Positions 16,944 through 26,122 of a stretch of 64,000 bases of DNA are shown in pieces. Position numbers and translations under genes: made by a program. How positions within the stretch are numbered: position 1 is the stretch's first letter; each line of letters begins with the position of its first letter. This stretch comes from Candidatus Scalindua sp. (GTDB taxonomy: Bacteria; Planctomycetota; Brocadiia; Brocadiales; Scalinduaceae): positions 62,001 to 126,000 of the forward strand of contig JALDRB010000006.1 of NCBI GenBank assembly GCA_031316155.1, written 5' to 3'. The notes under the pieces are model-generated. The model saw nothing but the letters and a program-made list of their open reading frames with translations. It was not told the origin of the DNA and made no database searches.

Positions 16944-18755
16944 ATGGCACTCTTAAGCCTTCAGGAAGCAAGTATCCGTTTTGGAGGCCCGTTATTGCTC
17001 GATCGGGTGACTTTGCAGATAGAACGTGGTGACAGAATCTGCCTTCTTGGTAGAAACGGTGCGGGAAAGTCTACGTTACTTAAACTGATTAACGGGGATT
17101 TAATGCCGGATTCAGGAGAGGTTGTCCGACAAAAAGGACTTCGCACAGCGTATCTTTCACAGGAGATTCCGAGAGATTTACACGGCACGGTATCAGACAT
17201 AATTCTTGATGGCCTGAGAAGTCCGGACCTGAGTCAGCCACAAGATGAAACTGGTCATGATTGGGAAAAACATCATCAGGTAGAAAAGGTAATTTCACTG
17301 ATGCAGTTGGATGCAGATTCAGAATTCCGGACACTATCATCAGGTCTGAAACGAAGAGTACTGCTTACCAGGGGCTTGGTTTGTAAACCGGAGATATTAC
17401 TTCTCGATGAGCCGACAAACCATCTCGATATTGCCTCGATTGATTGGTTGGAAGAGTTTCTCCTGCGATATAAAGGGACAATTTTTTTTGTCACCCATGA
17501 CCGTATGTTTTTACAAAAAACAGCCAATCGCATTATAGAGCTTGATCGTGGTAAACTTTCAGATTGGGCGTGTGACTATCAATCATTTCTATTACGTAAA
17601 CAGGCGGTACTTGATGCAGAGGAAAAACAACGGGCAGTCTTTGATAAGAAACTGGCACAGGAAGAGATATGGTTACGGCAGGGGATTAAGGCGCGACGTA
17701 CTCGAAACGAGGGACGGGTACGGGACTTGGAGAAGATGCGCGCGATTCGGAGGGAGCGACGCATGGTAACAGGCATGGTGCGTATGACAACCCATGAGGC
17801 TGAAAGATCCGGCGCAAAGATCATACAGGTAAAAAATCTGGGCTACGGGTATGATGATACATCCGTTGTCAAAGATTTTTCTGCAACTATCATGAGGGGA
17901 GATAAGGTAGGAATTATCGGCCCGAATGGTTCGGGTAAAACCACACTCTTACGTCTTCTTCTTGGTGAATTGAGTCCCCAAAAGGGATCAGTACATCATG
18001 GTTCTCATCTTCAGATTACCTATTTCGATCAACTTCGCGAACAACTGCAGGAGGACAAGTCTGTCTATTATAATGTAGGGGATGGCAGTGATTTTATTAC
18101 TTTAAACGGTAAGCAGAGACATGTTATGAGTTATCTACAGGATTTTCTCTTTTCGCCTGACCGTGCACGCATTTCTGCCAGTGTTCTTTCCGGCGGTGAA
18201 CGCAACCGTCTTCTCCTCGCCCGGCTCTTTACCAGGCCTTCAAACGTTATCGTAATGGATGAACCAACAAATGATCTGGATATTGAAACTCTGGAACTTC
18301 TGGAAGAATTGCTGGTGGACTACAAAGGAACACTCCTGCTCGTCAGTCATGATCGAGCCTTCCTCAACAATGTTGTGACCAGCACCATAGTGTTTGAAGG
18401 AGAAGGGGAAGTGAATGAATATGCCGGGGGATATGACGATTGGCTGCGACAGAGAAAACAAGGTGAGAAAGTATCAAAGAAGCGTACTGATGGTAAGTTG
18501 GAACTTCCGGGAGAAAAACGTGAACGGTCACCAAAGCTTAGTTATAAAGAGAAACGAGAACTTGAAACCTTACCGGAACGAATAGAAGCACTTGAAACAG
18601 AACAGCACCAGTTACATCAGACGATGAGTGACCCGCTGTTTTATCAGAAACATAAAGATGAGATCCTGAAGATAAAGACCCGGTTATCATCCCTGGACTT
18701 AGAATTGGCCGAATCCTATCAACGGTGGGAAGTATTGGAAAAGCGGCAGGATTGA
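16944..18755 (+). CDS. uup: ABC-F family ATPase, Uup type
   Basis: A 603-residue soluble ABC-F protein with two ATPase domains and no membrane part. Domain 1 has Walker A GRNGAGKST, signature LSSGLKRRVLL and Walker B LLLDEPTNHLD. The linker is the long charged P-site-tRNA-interaction helix pair (IWLRQGIKARRTRNEGRVRDLEKMR). Domain 2 has GPNGSGKTT, LSGGERNRLLLARL and IVMDEPTNDLD. The C-terminal coiled coil (KEKRELETLPERIEALETEQ onward) identifies the Uup branch, which binds DNA/ribosomes and is linked to transposon-excision precision and translation quality. GGAG precedes the ATG. The first signature reads LSSGL rather than LSGG, a mild deviation. Confidence 0.93.
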   Translation: MALLSLQEASIRFGGPLLLDRVTLQIERGDRICLLGRNGAGKSTLLKLINGDLMPDSGEVVRQKGLRTAYLSQEIPRDLHGTVSDIILDGLRSPDLSQPQDETGHDWEKHHQVEKVISLMQLDADSEFRTLSSGLKRRVLLTRGLVCKPEILLLDEPTNHLDIASIDWLEEFLLRYKGTIFFVTHDRMFLQKTANRIIELDRGKLSDWACDYQSFLLRKQAVLDAEEKQRAVFDKKLAQEEIWLRQGIKARRTRNEGRVRDLEKMRAIRRERRMVTGMVRMTTHEAERSGAKIIQVKNLGYGYDDTSVVKDFSATIMRGDKVGIIGPNGSGKTTLLRLLLGELSPQKGSVHHGSHLQITYFDQLREQLQEDKSVYYNVGDGSDFITLNGKQRHVMSYLQDFLFSPDRARISASVLSGGERNRLLLARLFTRPSNVIVMDEPTNDLDIETLELLEELLVDYKGTLLLVSHDRAFLNNVVTSTIVFEGEGEVNEYAGGYDDWLRQRKQGEKVSKKRTDGKLELPGEKRERSPKLSYKEKRELETLPERIEALETEQHQLHQTMSDPLFYQKHKDEILKIKTRLSSLDLELAESYQRWEVLEKRQD

Positions 18756-18848
18756 ATTTCGAATTTAATTAAATCTTTTATTTTTCGACCATTTTAATAA
18801 TCGTATCTGAAATGTGAATTTAACCTCTATATTTTATAGAAAGGTATT

Positions 18849-21095
18849 ATGAAAAAAAATTCTATCTTTATTTCCCACAGTATCCAAGATCATGAGCCGG
18901 CGAATCTTCTCTACAGGGAGTTGGAAAACCAGGGATTGGAAATCCGTGTCGACTCATGTGATTCAACACCCTGCGATGAATTGGAACCTGAAATAAAACA
19001 GGCGATTGAACAGGCAGGTGCATTCATGGTTGTGATTGGGCCTGAAACAAAAAATGCCGACCGGATTGTGAAAGAGACAACATATGCGCTTGAGGTAAAA
19101 AAAAGAGGTAAAAACGATCTTAAGGTGATTCCTCTTATGCTGGCAGGTGTTGAGTCTGCAATAGTAAATACTTTTTTTGGCAGAGAACCGGTTGGAGCAA
19201 AGATTCAAATTGGTTCTGGCGGCATGGGTGAAGCGATACCGCAAATCCTTGCGGCGCTGGAAAAACCTCTGACTGAAGAGCAGAAAGGATCACTCTTTGC
19301 CCGTATAGGAGCTGCCCTGCAAAAGATATCCCCGGAAATTCGGGAAAAAATAAAACCGCTGGGCGTGTTTCAGGGAGGGGGCAGTATTTCAAACATAACA
19401 TACGTTTTAAAGTTAAACGAAGTGGAAAGGGATTTACTGGTTCGTGAATTACTGAAGATCGGATTGGCGGAAGCAATGCCGTACGGCTTTATACGGTTTC
19501 ACCCTGCCCTTTGTCCTTACCTGTATCAGGAATTAGATCAGGCCATGCGTAACACCTGCCAGGCCAGGTGGAGCGAAAGTATGCGGCAATTGGTAGAGTT
19601 TCTGAATAAGAAACGGTCTGAAGACACACAACTTACCGATTCATTAACACAGCTGGAACAGCCAAACCTGCTGCAAATGCTGCGATATGTACAGGCACAG
19701 GATGTACCGGAGGTAACCATGGATTTGGCGGTAATGCTTGAAGAGCTGATTGCTCAACTTGACACTCCAGGCATTCTGGCAAAAGTGACTGAAATTCGAA
19801 AAGAGGAGGAGAAAAAAACGGGCCAATGGGGCCATAACAGATTTGAAACATTGAGGATTCAGATTGAAAGATTGATGGGCATTGGAAGTTTACCCAGGGC
19901 ATTAAGTGTTGCTCAGGTTCTCCTGGACAAATGTGTACAGGCTGGTGAGAATGCTTATGCGGGAGCAGATTATGATATAGCAGAGGCCCATATGCTTTTA
20001 GGACGTGTATTGAGGGCGGGAGGAGCTGCCGAAGATGCGCTCAAAGCAATTGATGAGGCACTCAGGCGATTTCAGTTGTTAGCAGACCGGGGAGATAGTG
20101 ATACTACGGTGAAGATGGTAGCCGCTTCACTTGCGAAGAGAGGTGAGTGCCTTTTTGATCTCAGGCGTTTAAAAGAGGCTGCTGCCGCTTATGAAGGCAG
20201 TATACGGAAAGCTGAGGAGGTTAAAAGTGAGAGGCAGATTGCTCTTGGAAAAGGTCAGCTCGGGATGGTTCTTTTGTCTCTGGGGCAGTATGAGGAAGCT
20301 CTTAAGTCACATGATGAGGCCAGGGAAATATTCGATAATCTTGGTGACCTGAACATGGTTGCAGTTGCCTGCCAGCAGACAGGGGTAGTTTACGAGGAGA
20401 TCGGTCAATTTGAGGAAGCGGAGCAGGCGTATCTGCAGGCACTGGCCATAAATGTTGAGCAAAAGAATACGGTGGATGAGGCCAAATGTCTGGGGAGTCT
20501 CGCAAGTTTTTACGCAAAGGTCGGGAGGTCAGATGACGCAGTGATCTATTTTCAACGGGCAGCCGGTTTATACCGGGATATGAATGATATGGCAAACGAG
20601 GGGCGTGTCCGTGGCAATCTTACCATTACCTTAATCATACTGAAACGTTATGAAGAAGCAAGGCGGGAAATCCTGCGAGCTATTGAATGCTTCAAACCAT
20701 ATGGTCATAACGTTGAACCATGGAGAGCCTGGGACAAGTTGCGTGAAATTGAACTGGCAGAGGGTAATCAGGATGCTGCGGCCCGAGCACGGGAACAGGC
20801 AATTCGGGTATATCTTTCATGCCGTCGGGATGGCGTTGAAAACGAGAATCCAAGCGCAAGACTGTGTAAATTGTTTGAAGAAGCCTTGAAGAAACAGAAA
20901 CCAGAGGAGGTTGATAAACAATTGGACGAAGTTGCCAACGACCCGAAAATACCTGTATCCGGGAAACTGCTGGTTGCGAAGCTGAAGGAGATCCTGGCCG
21001 GTTCTCGTGAGAGAGAATTGGCTGCAGATCTGGGCCTGGATTATGGAGATGCAGCCGAGATCCTGTTTTTGCTGGAAAGGTTAGAGAAAAAGTAG
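18849..21095 (+). CDS. TIR domain fused to winged-helix and TPR array, lacking an NB-ARC NTPase
   Basis: A 748-residue protein. Residues 1-140 form a TIR domain: SIFISHSIQDHEPANLLYRE, LEIRVDSCDS, FMVVIGPETK, and the putative NADase glutamate E76 in IVKETTYAL. Residues 148-220 (LFARIGAALQKISPEIREKI, LGVFQGGGSI..., VGLAEAMPYGF-like) match the winged-helix segment that follows NB-ARC in STAND proteins. Residues 240-650 are a helical region and TPRs (GKGQLGMVLLSLGQYEEALK; YEEIGQFEEAEQAYLQALAI). In homologous-looking STAND proteins a P-loop NTPase lies between effector and winged helix. Here no Walker A or B is present. A sensor-effector in stress or phage defence is plausible but inferred. Confidence 0.8.
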   Translation: MKKNSIFISHSIQDHEPANLLYRELENQGLEIRVDSCDSTPCDELEPEIKQAIEQAGAFMVVIGPETKNADRIVKETTYALEVKKRGKNDLKVIPLMLAGVESAIVNTFFGREPVGAKIQIGSGGMGEAIPQILAALEKPLTEEQKGSLFARIGAALQKISPEIREKIKPLGVFQGGGSISNITYVLKLNEVERDLLVRELLKIGLAEAMPYGFIRFHPALCPYLYQELDQAMRNTCQARWSESMRQLVEFLNKKRSEDTQLTDSLTQLEQPNLLQMLRYVQAQDVPEVTMDLAVMLEELIAQLDTPGILAKVTEIRKEEEKKTGQWGHNRFETLRIQIERLMGIGSLPRALSVAQVLLDKCVQAGENAYAGADYDIAEAHMLLGRVLRAGGAAEDALKAIDEALRRFQLLADRGDSDTTVKMVAASLAKRGECLFDLRRLKEAAAAYEGSIRKAEEVKSERQIALGKGQLGMVLLSLGQYEEALKSHDEAREIFDNLGDLNMVAVACQQTGVVYEEIGQFEEAEQAYLQALAINVEQKNTVDEAKCLGSLASFYAKVGRSDDAVIYFQRAAGLYRDMNDMANEGRVRGNLTITLIILKRYEEARREILRAIECFKPYGHNVEPWRAWDKLREIELAEGNQDAAARAREQAIRVYLSCRRDGVENENPSARLCKLFEEALKKQKPEEVDKQLDEVANDPKIPVSGKLLVAKLKEILAGSRERELAADLGLDYGDAAEILFLLERLEKK

Positions 21096-21178
21096 CTTGA
21101 TAGTATGACAAATTTCCATTTTAATTCTGTTTACCCGGTTTTTACATCAATGTTTTTTTGTAACGAAAGGAAGAAAAC

Positions 21179-23551
21179 ATGATTCGTGAATACCGCTTTC
21201 TCTATATAGTAATCGCTATTCTTGTTTTTACTTCCGGTGGATGTCAGGGAAATCCGAAACTACAGGACAGTACGAATTCATTCCAGGGAGAGGCGATGGG
21301 TGTTGCTATGGAATCCGTTGTCAGAAATGAAGGAAAGGGTTGCCTGGTTTGCCATGAGGGGGTAGAAGTTATCAACGAGAGAATGCAGCCGTATCTCCTG
21401 GCGTTCGCCAAAAAAAAATATGGAGTTACTGTCGGGTATGAATGTGCCATATGCCATGAAGGGGATCCCTCTTCCGGAGAGAAGGAGAGTGCACATGGTG
21501 GTCTCATCCCAAACCCGTCAAGCATGTGGGTCTTGCACGAAGGAAAGGGTTGTGCTAAATGTCATGATGGCAAGGGAAGCATAACAACACGTATGGGAGA
21601 ACCTCTTGAAGACCCCGTCGGAGGTGAATTGATGTCATCAATAAATCCTTCTGCAGAAAGAATAGGAGATTATACGTACCGGTTGGCGATGTCGCTTCAC
21701 TCCCTTATGACGGGAATTGCAAGTAAAACGCTTTCTTCCAACGGGATTGTAGCGAAGGGTACTTTTCCGTATGGGAATTTTGATATGGTAGACACCGATG
21801 GAGCGATACCTTTAGCAGGTTCAGAAAAGTATAAGGAGTGGTGTGCAAAGGCCTTGCAATCAGGTTTTTTAAGAAGGCTTGAAAAGGTGGATGAGATCCC
21901 GGATTTTGAAAAAGGTGTAAGACTATTTCAATCAGAAGAAAAAGCGGGATTTTCCGATACGTATAGAAAACAGTGTGCGCGGTGTCACGTCTGGGGTGAG
22001 GGACGAGGGAAACGGGGTGATTTACGGGCTTCAGGATGTGCTTCCTGTCATGTCTTATATGGAAATGATGGAAAATATGAAGGTGGCGATCCAACTATCA
22101 AAAACAACGGGGCACGCCCGCACCCATTAAGACATCGTATCACCAGTACCATACCGGCTGCTCAATGCACCCACTGCCACACGAGGGGAAAGAGAATCGG
22201 AACCACCTTCGTCGGTATGTTTGAGTATGATTATGTCGAGGATAAACATGCTCCTCCTTTTGATGAAAACGGTAAACCCCAGGAACCCTTGTTTACGAAG
22301 GAGTATTTACACGTGCGAAAGGACGTCCATTTTGAAAGAGGCATGCAGTGCGTTGATTGCCATACATCCATAGACGTTCACGGAGATGGAAATATCTATC
22401 CTGCAACCTTATACCAGGTGGAAGTATCCTGCTATGACTGCCACGGAACACCTCTGCAGTATCCGTGGGAGCTGCCGGTAGGATACGGTTCACCGGTAAC
22501 ATTAGATGGCAAGAGAGGCCTGCATAGGGAAGGAAGCAGGGATTATCTTCTTACTTCAAAAGGAAACGTTAAAGAGAACTGGTTTAGGGAGGGAGAAAAG
22601 ACGTATGTCTTCAGCTCTTTTTCCGGTAAGAGGCATGAAATACCGCTACTGAAAGATATCCAGCAGGCAGATAAATTTAAAACGCAACAGGGTAAAGTCG
22701 CAATGTCAACGGTTCATGCACATATTGAAAAGTTGGAGTGTTATGCCTGTCATTCCACTTGGGCTCCACAGTGCTATGGCTGCCATATGCAATATGATCG
22801 AAGGGCCAAAGGCACAGACTGGATAGCCACATCAAAAAAAGTAGACCCCGAGACCGGCAGACAAACAGAGACAGAAAAGTTTGGTAACCTTTCTCTTGAA
22901 AACAGATCTTTTTTAAGATGGGAAAGTCCCATGCTGGGTGTAAACTTGAGAGGAAAGATTACGCCGTTAGTTCCCGGATGTCAGACCTTTTATACCTTTG
23001 TAGATGAAGAGGGGAATATTACCGTTAGAAATAAACACTATACCACATCTACTGGTCACAATTCGCCAACATTGGCTCCCTTAAATCCCCATTCAGTAAG
23101 TCTGGTAGCAAGAACATGCGAGGATTGCCATACAACGCCAAAGGCGTTAGGATATGGCACAGGCAACTCAAGGAGCGCAGGAAGCATTCTTGGTGATAGT
23201 CCTCTCTTTCAGGACCTCTCAAAAGGTGTGTATGGGGACATCCCCGATACGAAAACGGGAAGATGGCAAACAGAAAGAATAGAAGATTTTCCCTATTCAC
23301 TGGAACAGCTGGTGACGAGGAGTGGAAAACAGCTGCAAAACATGCCTCTCCCGGAAGACAGGCCGTTAAATCAAGATGAAAGAGCGCTTGTTGAAAGGGA
23401 GGGGTTGTGTCTTGGCTGTCACCAGTATCACGGAACACCAGATTGGGAAAACATCATCAAAAAATATGGAAGAGCAGAAACGGCCCAACAGCACGATAAA
23501 ATTATTTCTGAGGCAATAAAAAGTCTCATGGAGAAGACAAAAGATGAATAA
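21179..23551 (+). CDS. Dodecaheme c-type cytochrome (exported)
   Basis: A 790-residue protein with a signal peptide (hydrophobic residues 5-20, then SGGCQG, a weak lipobox) and twelve CxxCH heme-binding motifs: CLVCH, CAICH, CAKCH in the first 130 residues, then CARCH, CASCH, CTHCH, CVDCH, CYDCH, CYACH, CYGCH, CEDCH and a final CLGCH near residue 745. Pairs such as CYACH/CYGCH are only 13 residues apart, suggesting stacked hemes for electron wiring. It acts outside the cytoplasm, in electron transfer or as a redox enzyme. I do not see a substrate-specific signature such as the CxxCK of nitrite reductases. AAAGGAAG precedes the ATG. It is monocistronic in view. Confidence 0.9.
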   Translation: MIREYRFLYIVIAILVFTSGGCQGNPKLQDSTNSFQGEAMGVAMESVVRNEGKGCLVCHEGVEVINERMQPYLLAFAKKKYGVTVGYECAICHEGDPSSGEKESAHGGLIPNPSSMWVLHEGKGCAKCHDGKGSITTRMGEPLEDPVGGELMSSINPSAERIGDYTYRLAMSLHSLMTGIASKTLSSNGIVAKGTFPYGNFDMVDTDGAIPLAGSEKYKEWCAKALQSGFLRRLEKVDEIPDFEKGVRLFQSEEKAGFSDTYRKQCARCHVWGEGRGKRGDLRASGCASCHVLYGNDGKYEGGDPTIKNNGARPHPLRHRITSTIPAAQCTHCHTRGKRIGTTFVGMFEYDYVEDKHAPPFDENGKPQEPLFTKEYLHVRKDVHFERGMQCVDCHTSIDVHGDGNIYPATLYQVEVSCYDCHGTPLQYPWELPVGYGSPVTLDGKRGLHREGSRDYLLTSKGNVKENWFREGEKTYVFSSFSGKRHEIPLLKDIQQADKFKTQQGKVAMSTVHAHIEKLECYACHSTWAPQCYGCHMQYDRRAKGTDWIATSKKVDPETGRQTETEKFGNLSLENRSFLRWESPMLGVNLRGKITPLVPGCQTFYTFVDEEGNITVRNKHYTTSTGHNSPTLAPLNPHSVSLVARTCEDCHTTPKALGYGTGNSRSAGSILGDSPLFQDLSKGVYGDIPDTKTGRWQTERIEDFPYSLEQLVTRSGKQLQNMPLPEDRPLNQDERALVEREGLCLGCHQYHGTPDWENIIKKYGRAETAQQHDKIISEAIKSLMEKTKDE

Positions 23552-23621
23552 TTTAACGCTGCAGCTATGATAAACGAGAAGCCGAAAGCAAATGTTTGAA
23601 CATTAATTCAATGTATATGAG

Positions 23622-23735
23622 ATTCAATATTTCCTTATTTTTTGCGCTGAAGGCGCAAGTTCAAAAATCCGTAAAAACTGCCATGGACGGAAGTTTTAGG
23701 AATTTTGGAAAAGTTAGCCAGGATGGCCTAACTTG
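23622..23735 (+). repeat. Dispersed structured repeat, family A, copy A2
   Basis: Near-identical to A3 and similar to A1. It shows three hairpins: TTGCG-type, AAAACT/AGTTTT with loop around ATGGAC, and AAGTTAG / CTAACTT closing the loop AGGAT. It lies between the dodecaheme gene and the stop codon of the convergent ATPase gene. Confidence 0.8.
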
Positions 23736-23740
23736 TGATG

Positions 23741-25711
23741 TTATTTCTCAGGTACTTCAGGAACAGATTGAAATAAGGGTGGTTGCTTCTTTGGTTTGTC
23801 GGACAGTCTCTCCAGGCGATGTGTCACCTCTTCTTCCAGAGAAGCATAACGACCACCGGAAAATTCGAGGAATTTTTCAAAGTGGAAAATTGCTCTATCA
23901 ATCTCATTTTCTTCCAGAATTATCCCAAGGTTATAGTGTGCTATCGGGTATGCGGGGTCTATGGAGAGCGCCTGTTCGAAAAACAGGATGGCCCTTTCGG
24001 GGTAGTTCAGTTTTTTTGATAATACACCAAGGTTGGTAATGCATTGCACATCTTTAGAGTTTGCATCAAGGATAATTTTAAATTCATGCATGGCCGATCT
24101 CAGATCCCCCTTCTTATAGAGTGCGAATCCCAGGTTGTTACGCGCCTCATGATAATCGGGTTTAATGAGTATGGCTTTTTCGTATTCTTTGATTGCGGCG
24201 TCAAAGTCTCCTAACTCCTGGTATACAGAACCCAGGTTATGGTGTATCTCGTGATCCGAAGGATAGCGCTTTATTAACTCCTCGTACTGTTCCCTTGCTT
24301 TTATAAAGTCACCACTTTCCTGATAGGAGACGGCTAGTTCAAACTGTTCTATTTTTTTGAGCTCTTCCTGTATACTATCGGCCTTCTTTTCTTGAAGACC
24401 CGGCAATTCCTGTTCAGGTTGATTTCCGAAATTTTTTTCAGTCATGATGTTATGGGAATAGAGGATTGCCTGTTCTTCCTGTTTATGATCAAGAGTTCTT
24501 TTGGTCATGACATTCTGAGAAATGAAAAAGCATATGGCGCCGGTAGTAACAGAAATTGCAGCAATAGCAGGGATGAGCAGACTCTTTCTCGCCCCTTTAA
24601 TTCTGGTCAGCCAGGCAGAAGGCTTCTTAGACAAGAAGGCATGAGTGGCAACAGAAATTGCAGTAACAGCAGGGATGAGCACACTCTTTCTCGCCCCTTT
24701 AATCCTGGTCAGCCAGGCAGAAGGCTTCTTAGACAAGAAGGCATGAGTGGCAACAGAAATTGCAGTAACAGCAGGGATGAGCGCACTCTTTCTCAGCCCT
24801 TTAATTCTGGTCAGCCAGGCAGAAGACTTTTTAGACAAGAAGGCACAGGTGGTAACAGAAGTTGCAGTGACAGCAGGGATGAATACACTCTTCCTCATCT
24901 CCTTGATCCTGGTTGGCAAGGTAAACGTTTTTTCAGGCAAGGCTGTCTCAGTCTCTTCTCTTTGCAGGGTAAGGTTCTCAATCGCATTTTCGACAATCTC
25001 CTCTTTTGTTTCTATGTTCTGGTGGGTAAAAGTGCCTGTGAGTTCGCAATCAAAGATAAGATTTGTTATACATGGAATGCCGAGAGAATTTTTTCTGATA
25101 TGCTCCAAGGCTTCCGGAGAAAAATGTATACCACCCGTGGAATCTGTTCTCATAAGATGGTGTTCAAGATAGTTTTCTATCTTCTCTTCCTTAATTGGGC
25201 TACGCGGAACTCTATACGTGCATTTTTCAAGATTATAAAATTGTTCAAGTTTTGGAGATTTTAGATTCTGCGTGTGTGCATCCTGACCCACCAGGATAAC
25301 CTGTACAAGCTTTTTCTTTTGTGTCTCCAGACCGGATATGATTCTCATTTGTTCTGATACAGGCAGGGGTAAGTTTTGCGTGTCTTCAATAACGAGGAGC
25401 GCTCTTTCTTCCTCATCCAAAGCTTTAAGCAGCAATTGTGTTAATTGATATATCATCTCCTTTCTGGTGCGTTTCTTGGTGTTTTTTCCTGTAATGCCGA
25501 AGTTTTGGAGGATTGATCTGAGAAGATCATTCTCGGATGTAAAGCGACTTAGTGTCCACGCAGATTCGGTTTTCCTGGTTATATTTTCCAAAACCATCCG
25601 GCATATGGTGGTTTTCTCTGTGCCTATGGAACCTGTTATGACGATACATCCCTTACTTTTATCAACGCCATAGAGTGAGAGAAATAGGTTAGTTTTCTGG
25701 GTTTCACACAT
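23741..25711 (-). CDS. Degenerate ExeA/GspA-like AAA ATPase with tandem hydrophobic repeats and TPR domain
   Basis: A 656-residue, three-part protein. Residues 8-250 match the ExeA/GspA ATPase family (NLFLSLYGVDKSKGCIVITG, then sensor-like regions) but start about 40 residues late. The P-loop reads G-S-I-G-T-E-K-T-T, with E32 where glycine is expected, and Walker B reads LLVIEDTQ rather than IDEAQ. Residues 267-402 are four 34-residue repeats, each with a hydrophobic segment (RKSxLIPAVTAISVATHAFL). Residues 455-620 are TPRs (HHNLGSVYQELGDFDAAIKEY and similar). TTAGGAG lies upstream of the ATG. ATP hydrolysis is doubtful; a membrane-associated scaffold is possible. Confidence 0.75.
   Translation of the reverse strand: MCETQKTNLFLSLYGVDKSKGCIVITGSIGTEKTTICRMVLENITRKTESAWTLSRFTSENDLLRSILQNFGITGKNTKKRTRKEMIYQLTQLLLKALDEEERALLVIEDTQNLPLPVSEQMRIISGLETQKKKLVQVILVGQDAHTQNLKSPKLEQFYNLEKCTYRVPRSPIKEEKIENYLEHHLMRTDSTGGIHFSPEALEHIRKNSLGIPCITNLIFDCELTGTFTHQNIETKEEIVENAIENLTLQREETETALPEKTFTLPTRIKEMRKSVFIPAVTATSVTTCAFLSKKSSAWLTRIKGLRKSALIPAVTAISVATHAFLSKKPSAWLTRIKGARKSVLIPAVTAISVATHAFLSKKPSAWLTRIKGARKSLLIPAIAAISVTTGAICFFISQNVMTKRTLDHKQEEQAILYSHNIMTEKNFGNQPEQELPGLQEKKADSIQEELKKIEQFELAVSYQESGDFIKAREQYEELIKRYPSDHEIHHNLGSVYQELGDFDAAIKEYEKAILIKPDYHEARNNLGFALYKKGDLRSAMHEFKIILDANSKDVQCITNLGVLSKKLNYPERAILFFEQALSIDPAYPIAHYNLGIILEENEIDRAIFHFEKFLEFSGGRYASLEEEVTHRLERLSDKPKKQPPLFQSVPEVPEK
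24506..24913 (-). repeat. In-frame 102-bp tandem repeat, four units
   Basis: Units start 102 bases apart; CAGCCAGGCAGAAGGCTTCT begins at 24608 and again at 24710, with a variant at 24812. The two middle units are nearly identical, so the amplification is recent or homogenised. 102 bp equals 34 codons, so the frame is kept. Confidence 0.9.
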
Positions 25712-25750
25712 GAGAACTTAGCTCCTAACGTTGCTAACTTCTTGGTTTTG

Positions 25751-25777
25751 TCCGTCCGAACGGTTTGGCCGGACGGG
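25751..25777. repeat. GC-rich mini-hairpin
   Basis: CCGTCCGAAC and its complement in CCGGACGGG. Related to the inserts in repeats A1 and B5. It lies upstream of the ATPase gene. Confidence 0.5.
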
Positions 25778-25946
25778 CTTCGCAAAATAAAATATTCAAC
25801 TAAGAGTAATCTGTTCGTGTATCAACTCACACAGAAAAATACTGAATTTCAGTAATGTTTAACAAACTTTGTTATTATACATGGTATGATCATATTGGCG
25901 TTTCTTTATCAGCTTTCTGTTTCAGCGCCCACTCCCATTGGCATGT

Positions 25947-26018
25947 TATACTCATCTCGTAATGGTTTTCGCCTGCCTGTGCGATGCACGCAGACAGGTA
26001 AAACCGAAAAACAAAAAT
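25947..26018 (+). repeat. Truncated family C repeat, copy C4, with hairpin insert
   Basis: Begins TATACTCATCTCGTAATGG like C1 and C3, then jumps to the GGTTTTC / TAAAACC hairpin. The loop of that hairpin is filled by 27 bp (25972-25998) of CCTGCCTGTGCG-type palindrome. The right end AGTATA is missing. Confidence 0.6.
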
Positions 26019-26122
26019 GTACAGTTGTGGCTGAATACCATATAAGAATTTCCGAGGCACTCCTTGGAAGGGTGTAAGAATTTTTCATCGAGTTAGAACA
26101 GGTTCCGGTTGAAAAAAGGGTT

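Noticed and set aside
24506..24913. Possible CRISPR-like array
   Set aside because: The repeats are directly adjacent, in frame, 102 bp long and without unique spacers, so it is a coding tandem repeat.
24392..25264. 290-codon plus-strand frame opposite the ATPase gene
   Set aside because: It is the antisense of the 102-bp tandem repeat; the repetitive GNRNCSNSRDE pattern just mirrors the repeats of the real gene.
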